Positions 25,601 to 37,992 of a stretch of 64,000 nt of DNA are shown in pieces. The DNA lies in contig JANBPK010000806.1 of assembly GCA_027579435.1 (NCBI GenBank), forward strand, positions 62,001-126,000. Direction: 5' to 3'. The number at the start of each line of letters is the position of its first letter. Position 1 is the stretch's first letter. The DNA is from Candolleomyces eurysporus (Eukaryota; Basidiomycota; Agaricomycetes; Agaricales; Psathyrellaceae). A program made the position numbers and the translations under genes. Below the pieces are notes generated by a model that saw nothing but the letters and a program-made list of their open reading frames with translations, was not told the DNA's origin and did not search any database.

Positions 25601-25841
25601 GAGGAAATCTTTGGGTGTCTCGACGTCTGCAAAGGCTGACGAAACTGTCAAGCCTGCGCCACCTGTAGACCCAGAGGTTGCTGCAGATAAACCAGCGAAT
25701 GCTCAACAGGCTCCCATTTTCACAGAGGAGTACGATGATGGAAAGCCCCGTGTCATCCTTCCGGACCATATGAAAGACAAGGTTTCGATTGAGATGGAAG
25801 AGATTGACGAATACGGGAACCCCGTGCATGATGAGTTGTAG
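22674..25841 (+). CDS. Endoplasmin, ER-resident Hsp90 (GRP94)
   Basis: A signal peptide (MRLLSPLLLSLTVLSG then YVLA) is followed by the Hsp90 ATP-binding domain: EIFLRELVSNANDALEKLR, DTGIGMT and GAFGLGFYSSFLVADR. A charged acidic linker lies at 23690-23830. The middle domain has FKDFKPPLAWTHFSGDS, TFITSDLG and RETLQSNRFLKQLKG, and the dimerisation domain has SNSKRGDMLHEYAMKAKLLE. The C-terminus is HDEL, the ER retention signal. Together these separate it from cytosolic Hsp90 (which ends MEEVD) and from mitochondrial TRAP1. It folds secreted and membrane proteins in the ER lumen. About ten introns. Start ATG 22674; stop TAG 25839-25841. It converges on the transhydrogenase gene. Confidence 0.95.
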
Positions 25842-26117
25842 TTGTTGGCATACACACACACGCATATATAGCTCGTTCCGAATAATCAAAAATTTGAATT
25901 TTTCGAGTTCATCGGAGGTTCAAGAATATGAACGGATGTGTACTTCCAGTTTCCAGTTGGTTGATCCATTCGTTGCATTCATTCACTTGGTCTACTACAT
26001 GTGGGAATCTACCTTCAAGTGCTGGACATTTCAAAACGCCGGAGAAGAAGGAGAATACATGTTGGGTGCACCCACAAACTCGTGTTCTAACCCGCTATGG
26101 CCGTCATTGGCACAAGA

Positions 26118-28467
26118 TCAATATTCGAACGACCGCTCAAGAATTCTGGTGATATGTTCCTTCCCATCCGAACCCACAACATCACCAATTCCAGGAGCAA
26201 GATCCAAGACACGGCGTTGAGGTAACGTACCCTCTGCCAGCATCTCGACGTCGCCTGACTTGTACCTAAACATAAGAATGTCAGTAAAGGGGAAAACGAT
26301 ACCTATGTTTACGACAAACGAAGAGACAAAGACAAACGTGACTCACCCTAGCGCCTTGAGCCCTCTAGGAACTCCGAGTCCATCGAGGAAACGTGCGATG
26401 GCTTCGTACAAGTGGGCTCCGATTTCGGTATCTGCGATCTTGGTGATGCTAGGATCCGATACCGTCGTACCATTGAAAATAGCCAGTGCTTGACGGTGGC
26501 GGTCAGGTGCTGAAGGGGCCGTGAATTCAAAGACTATTTTTCACATCATATCAAACCCGGAGGTGGAGAGATGGGTCAATGTTGCCAAGATAAAATAGGA
26601 ATGCAACGGGAAGAATGTTTGTGAGTGTTCGACGTCATAATGGAGGCTTTTCCAAAATTGGCTCACCTGCGGGTCCGGTCAAGGCGACACTAATCGATGT
26701 TTTGGGAAAGGGACAAGCAAGTCAACATGGTTCGTGCGAGGAATGTAACGCTNAAAAAAGCGCGCGGCGCTTACCTGATTCCATGGGGTATAATTGGCAA
26801 ATCGGTAACATAACCTGGATGTTTGTATTTCGGTCCTTTCTTGTTCAGACCAGAAATCTGCACAAAAAGAGGGTGTACGAATTGGGTAACGATAGTGTGA
26901 GTAAACGATAGATCGTGGGGCAAGATCCGCCCCACTCCGGGGGATGGGAATGGGTGCGTGGTGGAATGTGTGTACTTACGGGGTAGCTCATGCCATGACA
27001 AAGATGAACACCAGCATTGCCAAAGCCTATACCTGCGAACGAAGATGCCAAACTGGGCAGATCGAACGGATGAAGATGTAAGCCTCGATGTCTCATTGTG
27101 TGGGGGCATGCAATGAGGAGACTTACAGCATTTGGCGTCGTGCTTCAGGATTATCGTGATTCTTTGCAACAAGGGGCAGGTTTTTCACCGTTGTTTGTAG
27201 GGCCCAAAGAGAGAAGATGTCCGCGACAGGATTGCTTCCCTGATACGCAGGCCGAAGTATGGGGTTAGCTGGCCGGGGGTATCGCTCGGTGTATCTGCGG
27301 TGAATGGTATGTAATGAATATCAACCCAAGTATAAGAAACGCGTTCCTCCGGCACCAAAAACTCACGGGATGGCCGTATAGCTTTCCAAACTGTGGAAAA
27401 GCACATCAAGACCGGCGCTGATTTGAACGGCGGTTGGGCAGCTTTCGGTGTTGTGGACGTCCTGCTTGTGTGTAAACAATGTTGGGAGTTCACAAAAAAC
27501 ATATCACGTACCACCACACCGAGGACAGGTTTCAATGCACGGTTGGCAATCCCTGTTTTGAATGCCCTAGAGGTGATATCCAAGATAGCGGTTCCGGTGG
27601 TTTCTGAGCCTGTACCAGCGGTTGTGGGTACAGCAATAAGTGGTCTCAGAGTCTGCTTGATAGGAAGCCCTTTTCCAACTGGGGCATTAATGAAGTCGAA
27701 GAGATCTGAATCGTGGTAAACAGTAAACCTGCATGGTGGTCAGACAGTCAGCAAGGGCAAAAATAGACAGGAATTTACAAATTGGCTGCTTTGGCCGTGT
27801 CAATGACACTTCCTCCGCCGACACTGTGTGTTGTTAATCAGGCAAGAACATTGTGGACTTGTGGAATCATGACGTACGCCAGGAAGTGACTAAAGTCGTG
27901 TTTTCTGGCCCAAGCAATGGCGTCCCGCCAACTGTCTTCGGTAGGCTCGATGGAGACTTTGTCGTAAACTTCAAATGGCAAGTCTGTTTCTGCTTCTAGA
28001 GCTTGGATAGTCTAGACGGAAGTGAGCTACGGAGTCTGCACCCAAGGTATGAGCACGTACGGCTTGCATAGGCTTGAGCTTGGCGACGTTTGCATCTGTG
28101 AAGACTCCGACCTATTGCAGAGTTAATTTCACGGGGCCGCTAGCGGCTAGTGATGACATACCTTTCGGGCCTTCATATTCTTGAGGTCCATCCCGACTTC
28201 ACGCGTCACGCCGTCACCAAAGCGGAGGTTAGAGGCCGCGACCTTAAATAGCTGAGTTTCCGCAGGCCTCAAGACGTACATGGGCCGACATACCTCAAAC
28301 GCATACTCCCTTTCTGGGACAGGGGTGGCGAGGCGGCGTAATTGGTTTATGGCGTGGACCTGACCATGTGGGTGGTGCGCAGCGGCATGGGCACCATGGC
28401 AAGGACAGACAGTGTGCTGAGACGCATTTATGAGACGCAGGATGGTGTTCCTCGACGCGGCAGCCAT
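26118..28467 (-). CDS. Hydroxyacid-oxoacid transhydrogenase, iron-containing alcohol dehydrogenase family (ADHFE1-like), mitochondrial
   Basis: Group III iron-dependent dehydrogenase. Visible motifs are [17 protein letters not shown] (nucleotide binding), [33 protein letters not shown] and [15 protein letters not shown] with metal-binding histidines. The N-terminus [20 protein letters not shown] is basic and Ser/Arg-rich, like a mitochondrial targeting sequence. The closest known group, ADHFE1, couples oxidation of gamma-hydroxybutyrate to reduction of 2-oxoglutarate. About ten exons; the N at 26753 falls in an intron. Start ATG 28465-28467 was chosen because the conserved part needs this exon; stop TGA at 26118-26120. 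It diverges from the aspartic protease. Confidence 0.9.
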
Positions 28468-28903
28468 GCTTGGAGAGAGACAAGAGTCGCTGTCGCTTGC
28501 TCCATGTCCGCGCTTAAAAGCCTTCCCCACACCCCAGTCTGTAAGCTCCGGCTACCGACCGAACAGGGGTGACGCGGGGTAAGCACATGATCGTTGCTTA
28601 GTCAGCACACATCCATCAAAGCGGCTCGTGGCTGTTGACAACGGTGAGCAGAGCAACTGGACGATGACGGTCGTGGTGTGGCTGAGATTGGGCGGAACGC
28701 CTGCTGAGAATTCGAATAATAAACGGTGCAGGTTGTAGATGGCGCCTGTTCGTGGAAGACGCAGCAATCACAGGGCGGTGCGAGCCGAATTGATGGAATA
28801 AGAAAACATGGAGCGAGATTTCGCAGACAAGGCCTTTCTCAGCCGTTCTATCTCGTCGCTCCCTTGTCCGTCTGGTTTACGCTCGTTTTGGCCCTCCTCC
28901 TCC
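28468..28903. other. Divergent intergenic region (transhydrogenase / aspartic protease)
   Basis: 436 bases with both promoters; no coding frame supported. Confidence 0.5.
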
Positions 28904-31134
28904 ATGAAAGTCCTGTCCTTTCTCTCTCTCGCTCTGCTCTATGCTGCCTCGACCTCCGCAAACCGTATAAAAATCAAGCAGGTCCATACCACCCGCAACA
29001 TCCAGCGCCGTGAACCCCAGTCCTCGTCAGACTCCCAGACCAGCGTCGGCTCAGGAGATAAGGACAGCTCCTTCAGCTTGAAGTAGGCCTCACATTGCTG
29101 GAATATGCTCTCGGTCTGACACACCGCCCATAAGCTCGGTCCATGATTTGATTTACCTGGCGGACGTGCGTGTCTTCCTCCTTCGCTTGCGCTTGCGACT
29201 AAACCAGGATTTCAGATTAATGTAGGAGGCATTGGTCAGTGTCGTTGCAAATCCCAACACCAGTCCCCCTCTAACTCCCAGACCGCTCGCAGACTATGCT
29301 GTCCAGCTCGACACGGGCTCTTCGGACTTGTTCATCAAGGGGGAAACGCATCCACTACCCAACACGACGACGACCGTACGCTATCATCCCCTTTCTCCGT
29401 AAACCTTCTCGACTGACGGAGAGCTCCAGGAATTATCGCACAACCTCACGGTGAGGGCGGTTTCACTTTCATGCATCCTGTTCTAACAGCGGACTCAGTA
29501 CGCCATTGGCTGGGCAAATGGAAACGTAGCCTACGCACCGGTGGAATTCCTCAAGTGCGTCCATCCCTGCCCGCTATGCCAGCGTGGCGCCATCTAATAA
29601 TAACTCCTGTCTAGCATTTCCATCCCAAATCAAGCGTTTGTAGATGCCCAGACAGCGAACAATCCCGCGCTAGGGTACGGCGCCGACGGTATTGCAGGGT
29701 TGGGTTTCACCCGACTGTCCTCCATCGACCATGCCCTCTCCTCCGCCGGTTCTTCCACAGGCCGAAGTCTGCTCTACAACCTCTTCGAAGCAAACCCGTC
29801 CGAACCCAACTTCATCACTTTTGCATTGCACAGGTCAACACAGGGAGAAGACAATGACGTTGAGGGAAGTTTCACCATTGGTGAGTTTTCTTGTGTTTTA
29901 CTTAGCACTTGGCGCTGAGAGAATTTCAACGTCCCGCAGGCGAGATTGAGGAAGAATATGTTGCGATCACCGGTAACCAGCTAATCCCAACATGGCCAAT
30001 TCAGAATCCCTACCGGTGGAACGTGCTCCTCGATGCACTCATCGTCAACTCGGTCACCGCGACAATCACGCCGGGAAAGACTCGCGTCCAAGGTGCACCT
30101 TCCAACAAGGCTGTAGTCCTGCTCGATAGCGGTTCTTCCTATACGTCGGTGCCTTTCATTATTTTGGCTTGGTCTTCAAATTGACCTTGAATCACAGATA
30201 TGCTCCTGCGGACTTTGTTGAGCTTATCTATGGCAACATCACCGGTGCCTACCTTGACACTGCTGCTGGCTACTGGCGAGTCCCATGTGACCAAGAAATC
30301 AATATGGCAATTCAGCTTGGGTTTGTCTCCTCCATTCTATCTTTGAATACCACATGCTAACAAACTGTTTCTAGCGGTCAAGTTTTCCCTCTCCACCCTC
30401 TGGACGTCGCGCCGAGGACGTTGACTGACCCTAACAAATGCATTGGATCCTTCGTGCCTCAGTCATTGGGAGACGATTGGGACTTGTGAGTCCATTCCTT
30501 TTACATGTAGGCTCTCAGCGGCTGATGCTCAATTAGCGACTGGTTGATTGGTGACAACTTCTTGCGCTCTGTCTACTCCATGTACGACTTTGGTGACTTC
30601 GATTCCGAGGGCAAGATGGGCAACCCCTACGTCAAGCTCTTGTCAATCATCGACCCAGATGCCGCCTCCGTCGAGTTCCACAAGCAGCGCGGTGGCACAC
30701 CACGAACAGGGATCACCTACGTTGGCCTAGATGGCATTTCTGTCGATCCTACCTTCTTCATTTCCAACGACATCTCCCAATCACTGGATATGATTGGTAA
30801 ATGGATGCCCGCAGTCCTTGCAGTTGTCGGCTTCAACGCTCTCCTCATTTGCGTCGGATCAATAATTTGGCTTGTCCTCTGCATCCGCAAGCGCCGACGA
30901 AGGGCCCTCGCACGACACCCCCGAGCTCGTACAGGCGCAACCCCACTTCCACTCAACCCGATCAATAGCTACATCGCTGGCGTACCGCAGAGCGCATCAG
31001 GTCAATCGCCCGCGTCCTCTGTACACCATTATGAGCCCGTATCTATGGCCCTCACAGAAGATACCTTTGTCCCGCCTTCACCTGCGTTCCGCAAAGAATC
31101 GCAGTCAGACCGGCCGAAGTCAGCGGCTTATTAG
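28904..31134 (+). CDS. Membrane-anchored aspartic protease (pepsin-like, A1)
   Basis: A signal peptide (MKVLSFLSLALLYAASTSA) is followed by a short pro-region. The first catalytic motif is in YAVQLDTGSSDLFIKG, preceded by LIYLADINVGGI across two introns. The second is VVLLDSGSSYTYAP, split by an intron near 30147-30197. Near the end, DDWDFDWLIGDNFLRSVYSMY is the usual C-terminal lobe. A single hydrophobic helix (AVLAVVGFNALLICVGSIIW) and a basic cytosolic tail follow, so the enzyme is a type I membrane protein facing the lumen or outside, like yapsins in topology though without an obvious GPI signal. Stop at 31132-31134. Confidence 0.88.
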
Positions 31135-31636
31135 TGACGACGACGATATGATTTAATGACCTACGGTATGCATGCGTTCCTCTGTTCATTAATTATCCGG
31201 AGCTAGCTTTTTTTTTCTGTTGATTGTTGTGTTTTTGGTGTGCTGTTACCCCCTTCATGGTTCGCTCCTTACCCCTCCCCAGGACGCTTTGCTGTTGATT
31301 GATTGGACGTTTTAAAGCTAAAGCTACCTACCTCTCCAACCCTCCCGCTAANCCCCCCCCTCCCTAGTGTGCATGGATCTATCGACCTCTAATGTAGTAT
31401 TTACGGACTTGTGGCACCTGGATGTCGTGGCTACCTAGTTAATTTTATTTTGCTTTCACTCGCTACCCTGCCGCGTCTATTTATATCCTCAGTGGACGAC
31501 TTGTGCTAGTCCAAAACAATGAGTGGAGGTGAGTATTAGTGACTCCAGTATACTACTACACAACTGATTAGGGCATTAGATGTACATAGATAGTAGGTGA
31601 GAAGTCTAAGACAAGGAGCAATGTTGAGATGTTTAT
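31135..31636. other. Convergent 3' region (aspartic protease / PPR gene)
   Basis: T-, C- and pyrimidine-rich runs with an N at 31352. No coding frame supported. Confidence 0.5.
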
Positions 31637-33578
31637 CTACACAACGTCCGGGATCTTTATCAACTTCGTAGGAGCATATCCGGCAGGCTTCTTGTTAAAA
31701 CTTTTGTTCAATCTGTCCTTGAGCGACCTCCATTTAAGGAACTCCTCCCTGCTAAATTCGTCGGCATACCCCTTGATCAAATCCCAGCCCTCGTTGACAG
31801 CTTGCGCCAACTTGGTCGCAAAGAACACTTTGTTCTTGGCCGTCTTACCCGAACCAGCGTTAACGCCAGTGGCCCTAGGAGAACCCGGGAAGATGACCTC
31901 CGGCTCGATACGATCGATCAGGCGGAGACACGCTCTGATATTTGACCTTTGCCTTGTCGTGTTGGCAGTTCGTGCGAGACTCGACAACGCTTCAAGACTG
32001 GGCGGCACAAGGTCCCGATTCCCCTCACGCCTGAAGCGGTCGTGACGGGGTACTACCCCATTCGCAACAGCCTCATCCGATAGATCTTCCGCCTGATAAC
32101 CTGTCATCAAGTCAAAAGCCGTAACGGCAGATGGCCAATCCGCTGCTTTCCAACAGGCGGTGAGAACGAGGTTATAAGTAGAGGCAGCTGGCCTGATTTG
32201 GGGACCATGCCCGGCCTTCTCGCGTTGCAGCATCCATTCGAGAAGTTGTAAGGAGGCGAGTCCGAGTCCCCCAGATGGGAGGTGATAACGCGATTTGAGA
32301 ACTTCTTCCACATGCGGCCGGTCCAAGATATCTTGGAATTTGTTACTCCGTTTGACGAGTTGGAAGAAGTGCATGCAGGTTGAGTGCTGTTTTGCGTCGT
32401 TGCATAATTTCAGGATCGCTCCGAGGGATTGGCGGGTTAAAGGATAATATCCTTTGACTATGGACATTTCGTCTTTTGAGAGTCCGAAAAAGTCGCGCGC
32501 GATTTTGAAGGCGAGTTCGTGATCGACATCTTCGCCTTGGGAGAGAGCTGATATGGCGGCCGTGGCGGCGAACTGGTCTGCTGGTCCTGGCCTTGATGAT
32601 AAAAACTTTGCATTGGTCTTGGTCTGGGAAGCTCCAGGTTTTGTCATTTGGTTCCATAGCATCCGAACATCAGACGCAACTTTGGCATCCCACTGACTGG
32701 GGGCCGTGATACCCTTGCCATTGAGAACCTGACGCATGTCCGCCAGCGCTTGGAATATAGCTGTATAAATGAATTCGTTTGCTATATAGGTGCCGTCTTG
32801 ATCCAGGGAATAGAAGACATCGAATATTTCTTGATATTCGCCCGCGTTGCCCAAAATTTTAATGTAGCCGGCAAGGGGGGTAGAAGTAATGTCGGGACTA
32901 TAAGCATCGTGAGCTTTGAGAGAGGTGATGTGCCGCTGGAAGTCGTCGTATAGCGACCTGGCGTTGGCAAGTTGTTTGGGGAATGTGTTCCAGCGTTCAA
33001 TCCGCGACAGACCACTGAACAGTGTCTGGTAGGTCCTTGTCGTTGGGCTAAACCCACGTCTCTTCATCTATTTGGAAATTAGTCAAACACTTTCGCCAAA
33101 TATATAGAGACCACACGCGACTCACGTCAACATAAAGTGATTGAGCTAGCTGATATCGCTGAACCTTCAGAGCCTCCCAAATCATGGTATTCCACACTGG
33201 GGTATTCATCGCGTCACGAGGAGCATTTTTGAGCATGGTGACAGCATCGTCAATTTTGTTGTCGGCACATAGCTGCCTCACTCGTTTGGCAAGAATATAT
33301 GGGTCCAAAAGTTTGGTGGGACTGTCGGTGCTCGTGTCCTTCTGTTTCCCCTTCGCGTCTTTCTTCGCATTATCCTTCTGCAGCGCCATCCGACGAACGT
33401 ATCTGGGAACAACGGGCCCTGGCGCGCCATCTTGGCCGTCCGCTGGCCGGTTCGAGGTCTTTGTGTATGAGCGTCCTGCGGCGGGGGTAGACAAGCCGAC
33501 AAGGCTAAAGGAAGGATTTCTGGCTATTTTTTGAATAGCGAGACATGAGCGATGGCGGAGTGCAGCGTTGGAGAACAT
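31637..33578 (-). CDS. Pentatricopeptide-repeat (PPR) protein, probably mitochondrial
   Basis: Two exons separated by an intron at about 33068-33125. Helical repeats of the PPR kind are visible: VWNTMIWEALKVQRYQLAQS, then MKRRGFSPTTRTYQTLFSGL, and ASTYNLVLTACWKAADWPSA. The N-terminus MFSNAALRHRSCLAIQKIAR is basic and lacks acids, as in mitochondrial presequences. PPR proteins bind organelle RNA and act in stability, processing or translation. The length is about 630 residues. I could not assign a named orthologue. ATG 33576-33578 is the first in-frame ATG. Confidence 0.8.
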
Positions 33579-33979
33579 AGGCAAAGTGCAAACGTCACGG
33601 AGAAGGAAGAAGTTCGGAGGTCAAATTAGGCCCGGCGCGATCACAAGACTGGTTTTGGTCTTCACCCATTGACCCCGTCGCTTCTGCGTGTATCTCTCCT
33701 GGGCTGCGGCCTTCTCTTGGGCTCTGGAATTTTTTGAGAACGAACGTTTCGACTGCTAGAAGGATTGGAACACATCATTTGAGCCACAGAGAGCTCGCAG
33801 ACACTGCAGCGGCCCCGACAAGATAGACCTGCGCCCAACGACCGCCTCAAACTCGGACTTTTGCTCTCGTTTCCAATTCCTTCGTCATGATTCGAAGCGC
33901 TACTACCCCGGAACATAAAACCCCACATTAGGTCGTTGCCAACGTGCTGCTCTTTGTTGCTGCTCATCGCCAACCTACG
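33579..33979. other. Divergent intergenic region (PPR / small secreted protein)
   Basis: About 400 bases, no coding frame supported; includes both promoters. Confidence 0.45.
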
Positions 33980-34755
33980 ATGCTCGCCCAACGCCCAACT
34001 CACCTCCTTACTGCTCTGGTCCTCTTTCTGTCGCTCAGCCTTACGGTGGCCATTCCAACATGGGATCTTAACTCCAGATCCTCGATGGGATCGACAAATG
34101 GCGGAGTCATGACTTACATCGAGGCGATGGGGAGAGCGGATCTAGGAGAGATGGGGTTCACCCGACATCTTATGGGTCTTCCTCAAGGTATGAGAGGCTT
34201 CGTATTACAGTGCCAAAGATCCTGTGTACTTACCCCCTAGGGCTCAAGGTCAGCCGGGAAACGTTACGATCCGCGTAGATGAAAAGAGCCCTTCCTTCTT
34301 CTTCGTTCGCAAGAACCAGCTCTACCAATACGTCAACGACACTACCATCTACCCCGTTAATGTCCACAATGTCACCATTGACCGAGTCCCTCCCCTCCAA
34401 CTCGTCCTCGGGAAGAAACCTGATGGCCTACCCGGCGGTACATGGAGGTTCTCCGGGAGCATGTTGTACTATGACTTTCCTGGGAGAAACGATGATCTCA
34501 TGAGAACGAACAACAATCCTGAGTACCTCAAGTACTTCAGATCACAAGGGTTGTTCTACACCTGTGCATTCCCGAATGGCGGCTCCGGGGTTTTCATGTT
34601 TTACTACCTGTACGTGACCTTCTTCCGAACCAAAGTCTTTCCGAGGCTAATGTAATCAATCATTCACGGCCCCAGACAAGATATGGGAGTTGATTGCTTC
34701 CCGTTCACCTTACATAGTTTCATGCACGAGAAGAAGGCGAAGAAGCAACAATAAT
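33980..34755 (+). CDS. Small secreted protein of unknown function
   Basis: A clear signal peptide, MLAQRPTHLLTALVLFLSLS then LTVA, leads a mature part of roughly 180 residues. Three exons: the first ends near 34185, the second starts near 34250 (GQPGNVTIRVDEKSPSFFFV), and the third starts near 34676 (QDMGVDCFPFTLHSF). The mature part has NVT/NDT glycosylation sites, only two or three cysteines, and ends EKKAKKQQ, formally a KKXX-like end, although there is no second membrane helix. I do not recognise a family. Its stop is only 52 bases from the stop of the OST1 gene on the other strand. Confidence 0.7.
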
Positions 34756-34807
34756 GCCATGTATCATTTTCCTATCTAGGTAGCTCGACATGACAAGTCC
34801 AATTTTC

Positions 34808-36588
34808 TACTGCACCTTTTTCTTCGGGCTGATGGAAAGATCCACCCGACGTGCGATGCCTCCTAGTGCGAACAACAGAATCAGAGCAGTCGCAACTGCC
34901 AAAGCTTTCCTGATGTGCGCCAAAGTGGAAACCTTATACGTCACCTAAAGGATTAAATGCACGATTGAAACACCGATCGTTCAGTCAGTAAAACTATCAA
35001 TGCCAGAATTATCCAACAAAAGACAACCCACATAGATGTCTTGAGCGTGTTTGATCGTCAAGTCTTTATATTGTAGAGTGATTGATGGGCGCCCGATTGT
35101 GTCCAAGAACGTTACATGTGTGCTTCGCACTGCAGATAGTCCGGGGAACGGTGTCACAAAGTTTACGTCGCTGAAATGAACAAGAAAAAGTGTCACCAGC
35201 TGAAACGCTAAGAGGAAAGAAATATAAAAGACTGACGTTGCGCCTTCAGGAAGAATGATCTGAAGCTCCTCTTCATTAACAACAGCGCCAGGAATGGGCG
35301 TCATGATAGGAACAGCCAAGGTGTAGATCCCGGTCTTCTTGTCATAGGACACGGCACTCTCCAATGGGGCATCCCATCCCAACGTGAAACTGTAATTCCA
35401 GCCTCCGAGAAGAGGGTAACGCGGACGGAGCTCGAGAATGCTGAACTGGGATCGCTGAGCACCCTTCGGCGGTAGCGGAGCCACACGCAGTTTGGATGTG
35501 GAAACATTCCCGATGGTATCGTAATAGTACACATCTCGAATACCAGGAGGAAGGCCCAAAGTGAGAGCGGGAAGCACATGTGGTGCGCTTTGTTTCATGT
35601 ATGCCTGCATCTGGTGTTCGAGGCGAGAGAAGTGGCCCTTCAATCTAGTTTCAATAGAGTCAGTCGGTGCTGGTCCAACGGATCACGCAGTATAGCCACT
35701 TACTTGGGACCGGCGTTGTGCAAGGTGATATCATCTTGGGTGTTAATGTTTGCACCCCAGTGACTAACCTCCACAGCACGCTTCAACTTGCGGACTTCAA
35801 GGACGGGTTGGTCATGGTGGTAGTGAACAGTAACGGGTTGCTGGTACTGCCCGATGAAATCCGATGTTGTGACAGGGATATCCTTGTAGGGTCCGTAGAC
35901 AACGTTAGCACCGCTCTTGGTCGCAGCAGCATCCCCGGTGAACACTTCCACACCCTTGGGCTCCGTGTATGAAATGATACGAGGTGAAAGAGACCTGTCA
36001 AATGGAGGTCAACCCAATCGTTATTTACTTCATGTGGCGAGGCTAGCGTACCTGACTTTCGTCCTCTGGACAAGTGTCGAGTAAGGGCTCAGCACAAATA
36101 GGTCGGTGGTATATTTCAGAGCCTGGTCGTCCCGCTGCTCAGCAATTTTTGGCCAAGGCTTGGTTGCGTGAGTCTGGATGTTCTCGAACACAATGTTAAG
36201 TGTCTTGTTCGCGGAAAGCGTCTTGGGCAGCGTCACGTCGAAAAGAGTGTAATCTCTGCAACATGTTGAGTTTGGGTACTCGTAGGACGGCATCCCTGCG
36301 CACGTACCTGTTGGCCGACTCCTTGAACTGCAAGGCCTTGTCTTGACCTTTCAGCCGCACTTCGACGTGGCTCGTGAGCTCCCTGTCGTGCTTGCTCAAA
36401 GCGACGGTATAGACCTTGGCATTGTTCTCCAGTGCCCGGACGGCGTAGGTTGTCGTGACGTGTACAACTGAGCCGCCCAGTTCTACAGTTCGAACGATAG
36501 CGGTGTTTTCAAAGGAGGCCTTGGCGCATAGAACCGACGTGACAGAGACGAGGAGAAATAAGGGCACTGAGGCCCATTTCAACGACAT
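34808..36588 (-). CDS. OST1: Ribophorin I, oligosaccharyltransferase subunit OST1
   Basis: Subunit of the ER complex that transfers the N-glycan onto nascent proteins. A signal peptide (MSLKWASVPLFLLVSVTSVL) is followed by the lumenal ribophorin domain: FENTAIVRTVELGGSVVHVT, DLFVLSPYSTLVQRTKVRS, PITVHYHHDQPVLEV-type sequence (here PVTVHYHHDQPVLEVRKLKR), VEVSHWGANINTQDD, and FSILELRPRYPLLGGWNYSF. One transmembrane helix near the end (ALAVATALILLFALGG) precedes a tail ending KKKVQ, which fits a KKXX ER-retrieval signal. Seven or so exons. Start ATG 36586-36588; stop TAG at 34808-34810. Confidence 0.93.
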
Positions 36589-36799
36589 CGTTGAGGAAGA
36601 GGATAAGATGGAGCGTAACGCCAATTTCCCGCGCGACGTGTAGACGTGGTCGCTTGCATCTTGCATCACGTCTGTGTGACTATTTTTAGACTGACACCGC
36701 GGTCAACTGGCATAGTTCTTGCAGACTCGAATATGTTCGCATTAAAGTGTATTATATTCATTAGGGTAGCTAGTGAGAATGCAACGTGCATGACTTCGA

Positions 36800-37582
36800 T
36801 CACCAGGTCCACTGTCGCGCAGGATTACGAAGTGGTTGGTCCTCTCGTATGATTGAGGGAGAGACAATCCTCTTCAGCTTCTGTTGGAAAGCTTTTGCTT
36901 TTTGCTCCTCCATGGTCTTCCCATGCTCTAGAATGACTTTCATATGGGCATTGCTGCGAATGCGGACGCCAAAATGTCCACGACCTCGAGGCTCAATTCT
37001 CTTAGGTGGACGCGGTCCTTTGCCAACCCATGCTTGCGCTGAATGGGGAAGCAAAGATTTAGTAAACCGGGAACTTCTAGGGGAACCAAATGAAGTCACT
37101 TACAGACAACGAGCCTCGAAGGATCCAACTTCTTGTAGCGAATGGCATGGTCTTTAGCAGTAGCCAACATGTTCATGATGCGAGAGCTAGCTCTCTTCTC
37201 GCTGAATTGCATTTGAAGGATAGCATAGTCTATGGGTTTGCCAGTGATTTGGTTAGCGAGCATGTTGAGCTTGCGATGGGAGATTTTGAAGTTGGCAGTA
37301 GAGTATTTGTGCTGTATAAATTCGAGGAATAGGCATGGTTAGGCATCTCCTTCGGGGAAGCCAACAACAACGTACCGAAGTCGGTTTCTCCTTCGCAACC
37401 TTAGCCTCCTTCGTCTGTTGCACAACGGCTTGTGGGAGCGACTCGAAAACACTGCCCGTTCCTTCTTGCCTCGCAAGTTGCTTCGCGGAATCAACTTCTT
37501 TCGATGATTGTTTTTCCGCCATACCAGGAGCAAGCTTCTCCCTCACCCATCCCAACGGATTAATTGAGATACTAGCCGCCAT
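36800..37582 (-). CDS. Mitochondrial large-subunit ribosomal protein uL22m
   Basis: Exons give [20 protein letters not shown], then [20 protein letters not shown], then [20 protein letters not shown], then [20 protein letters not shown] and [13 protein letters not shown]. This is the uL22 core, lining the exit tunnel, and the long N-terminal extension (about 80 residues, [20 protein letters not shown]...) marks the mitochondrial form. Three exons. Start ATG 37580-37582, stop near 36800. It is tandem with OST1, about 210 bases upstream of it. Confidence 0.9.
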
Positions 37583-37992
37583 GAATTAATGAATCGAATA
37601 GGCGCAATATCACAACAACGTACGACCGGGAGGAGGATGGGATGTCAGTTGTTGCCAGCACGGCACGACGTCGCCACAGCTGGGTCCCTAAATAGGATTA
37701 AAACTCGTTCAGATTCCTGTGAATGACTGAGAATATCGAGTACGCACCATTTCGCAAACAGCTCTGCATAGCTAACAACCGTTTGTGTTACAGGTAATGC
37801 CTTCCTCAAGACCTCGGAAATTTCAGCGCGACGGGCGTCGGTCACGTTACACCCGTCACCATCATGATCAATGTCACACGCTAGCTAACGGCCGCAGTGA
37901 GCACCACGTCTTCATATTCACGACCACGACTACCGCCCTTCCAAGGCTTCCCCATCCTCATTTTCATGTGCTAGACGCCTATCCTACGCACC
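37583..37992. other. Divergent intergenic region (uL22m / Yos1)
   Basis: 410 bases with both promoters. A minus-strand frame at 37645-37845 is discussed among rejected items. Confidence 0.45.

Noticed and set aside
37645..37890. Minus-strand frame reading VTDARRAEISEVLRKALP then VTQTVVSYAELFAKW with a plausible intron, between uL22m and YOS1
   Set aside because: No in-frame ATG upstream, no known family, and it lies in a promoter region shared by two genes. Could be an upstream exon of something unseen, but support is too thin.
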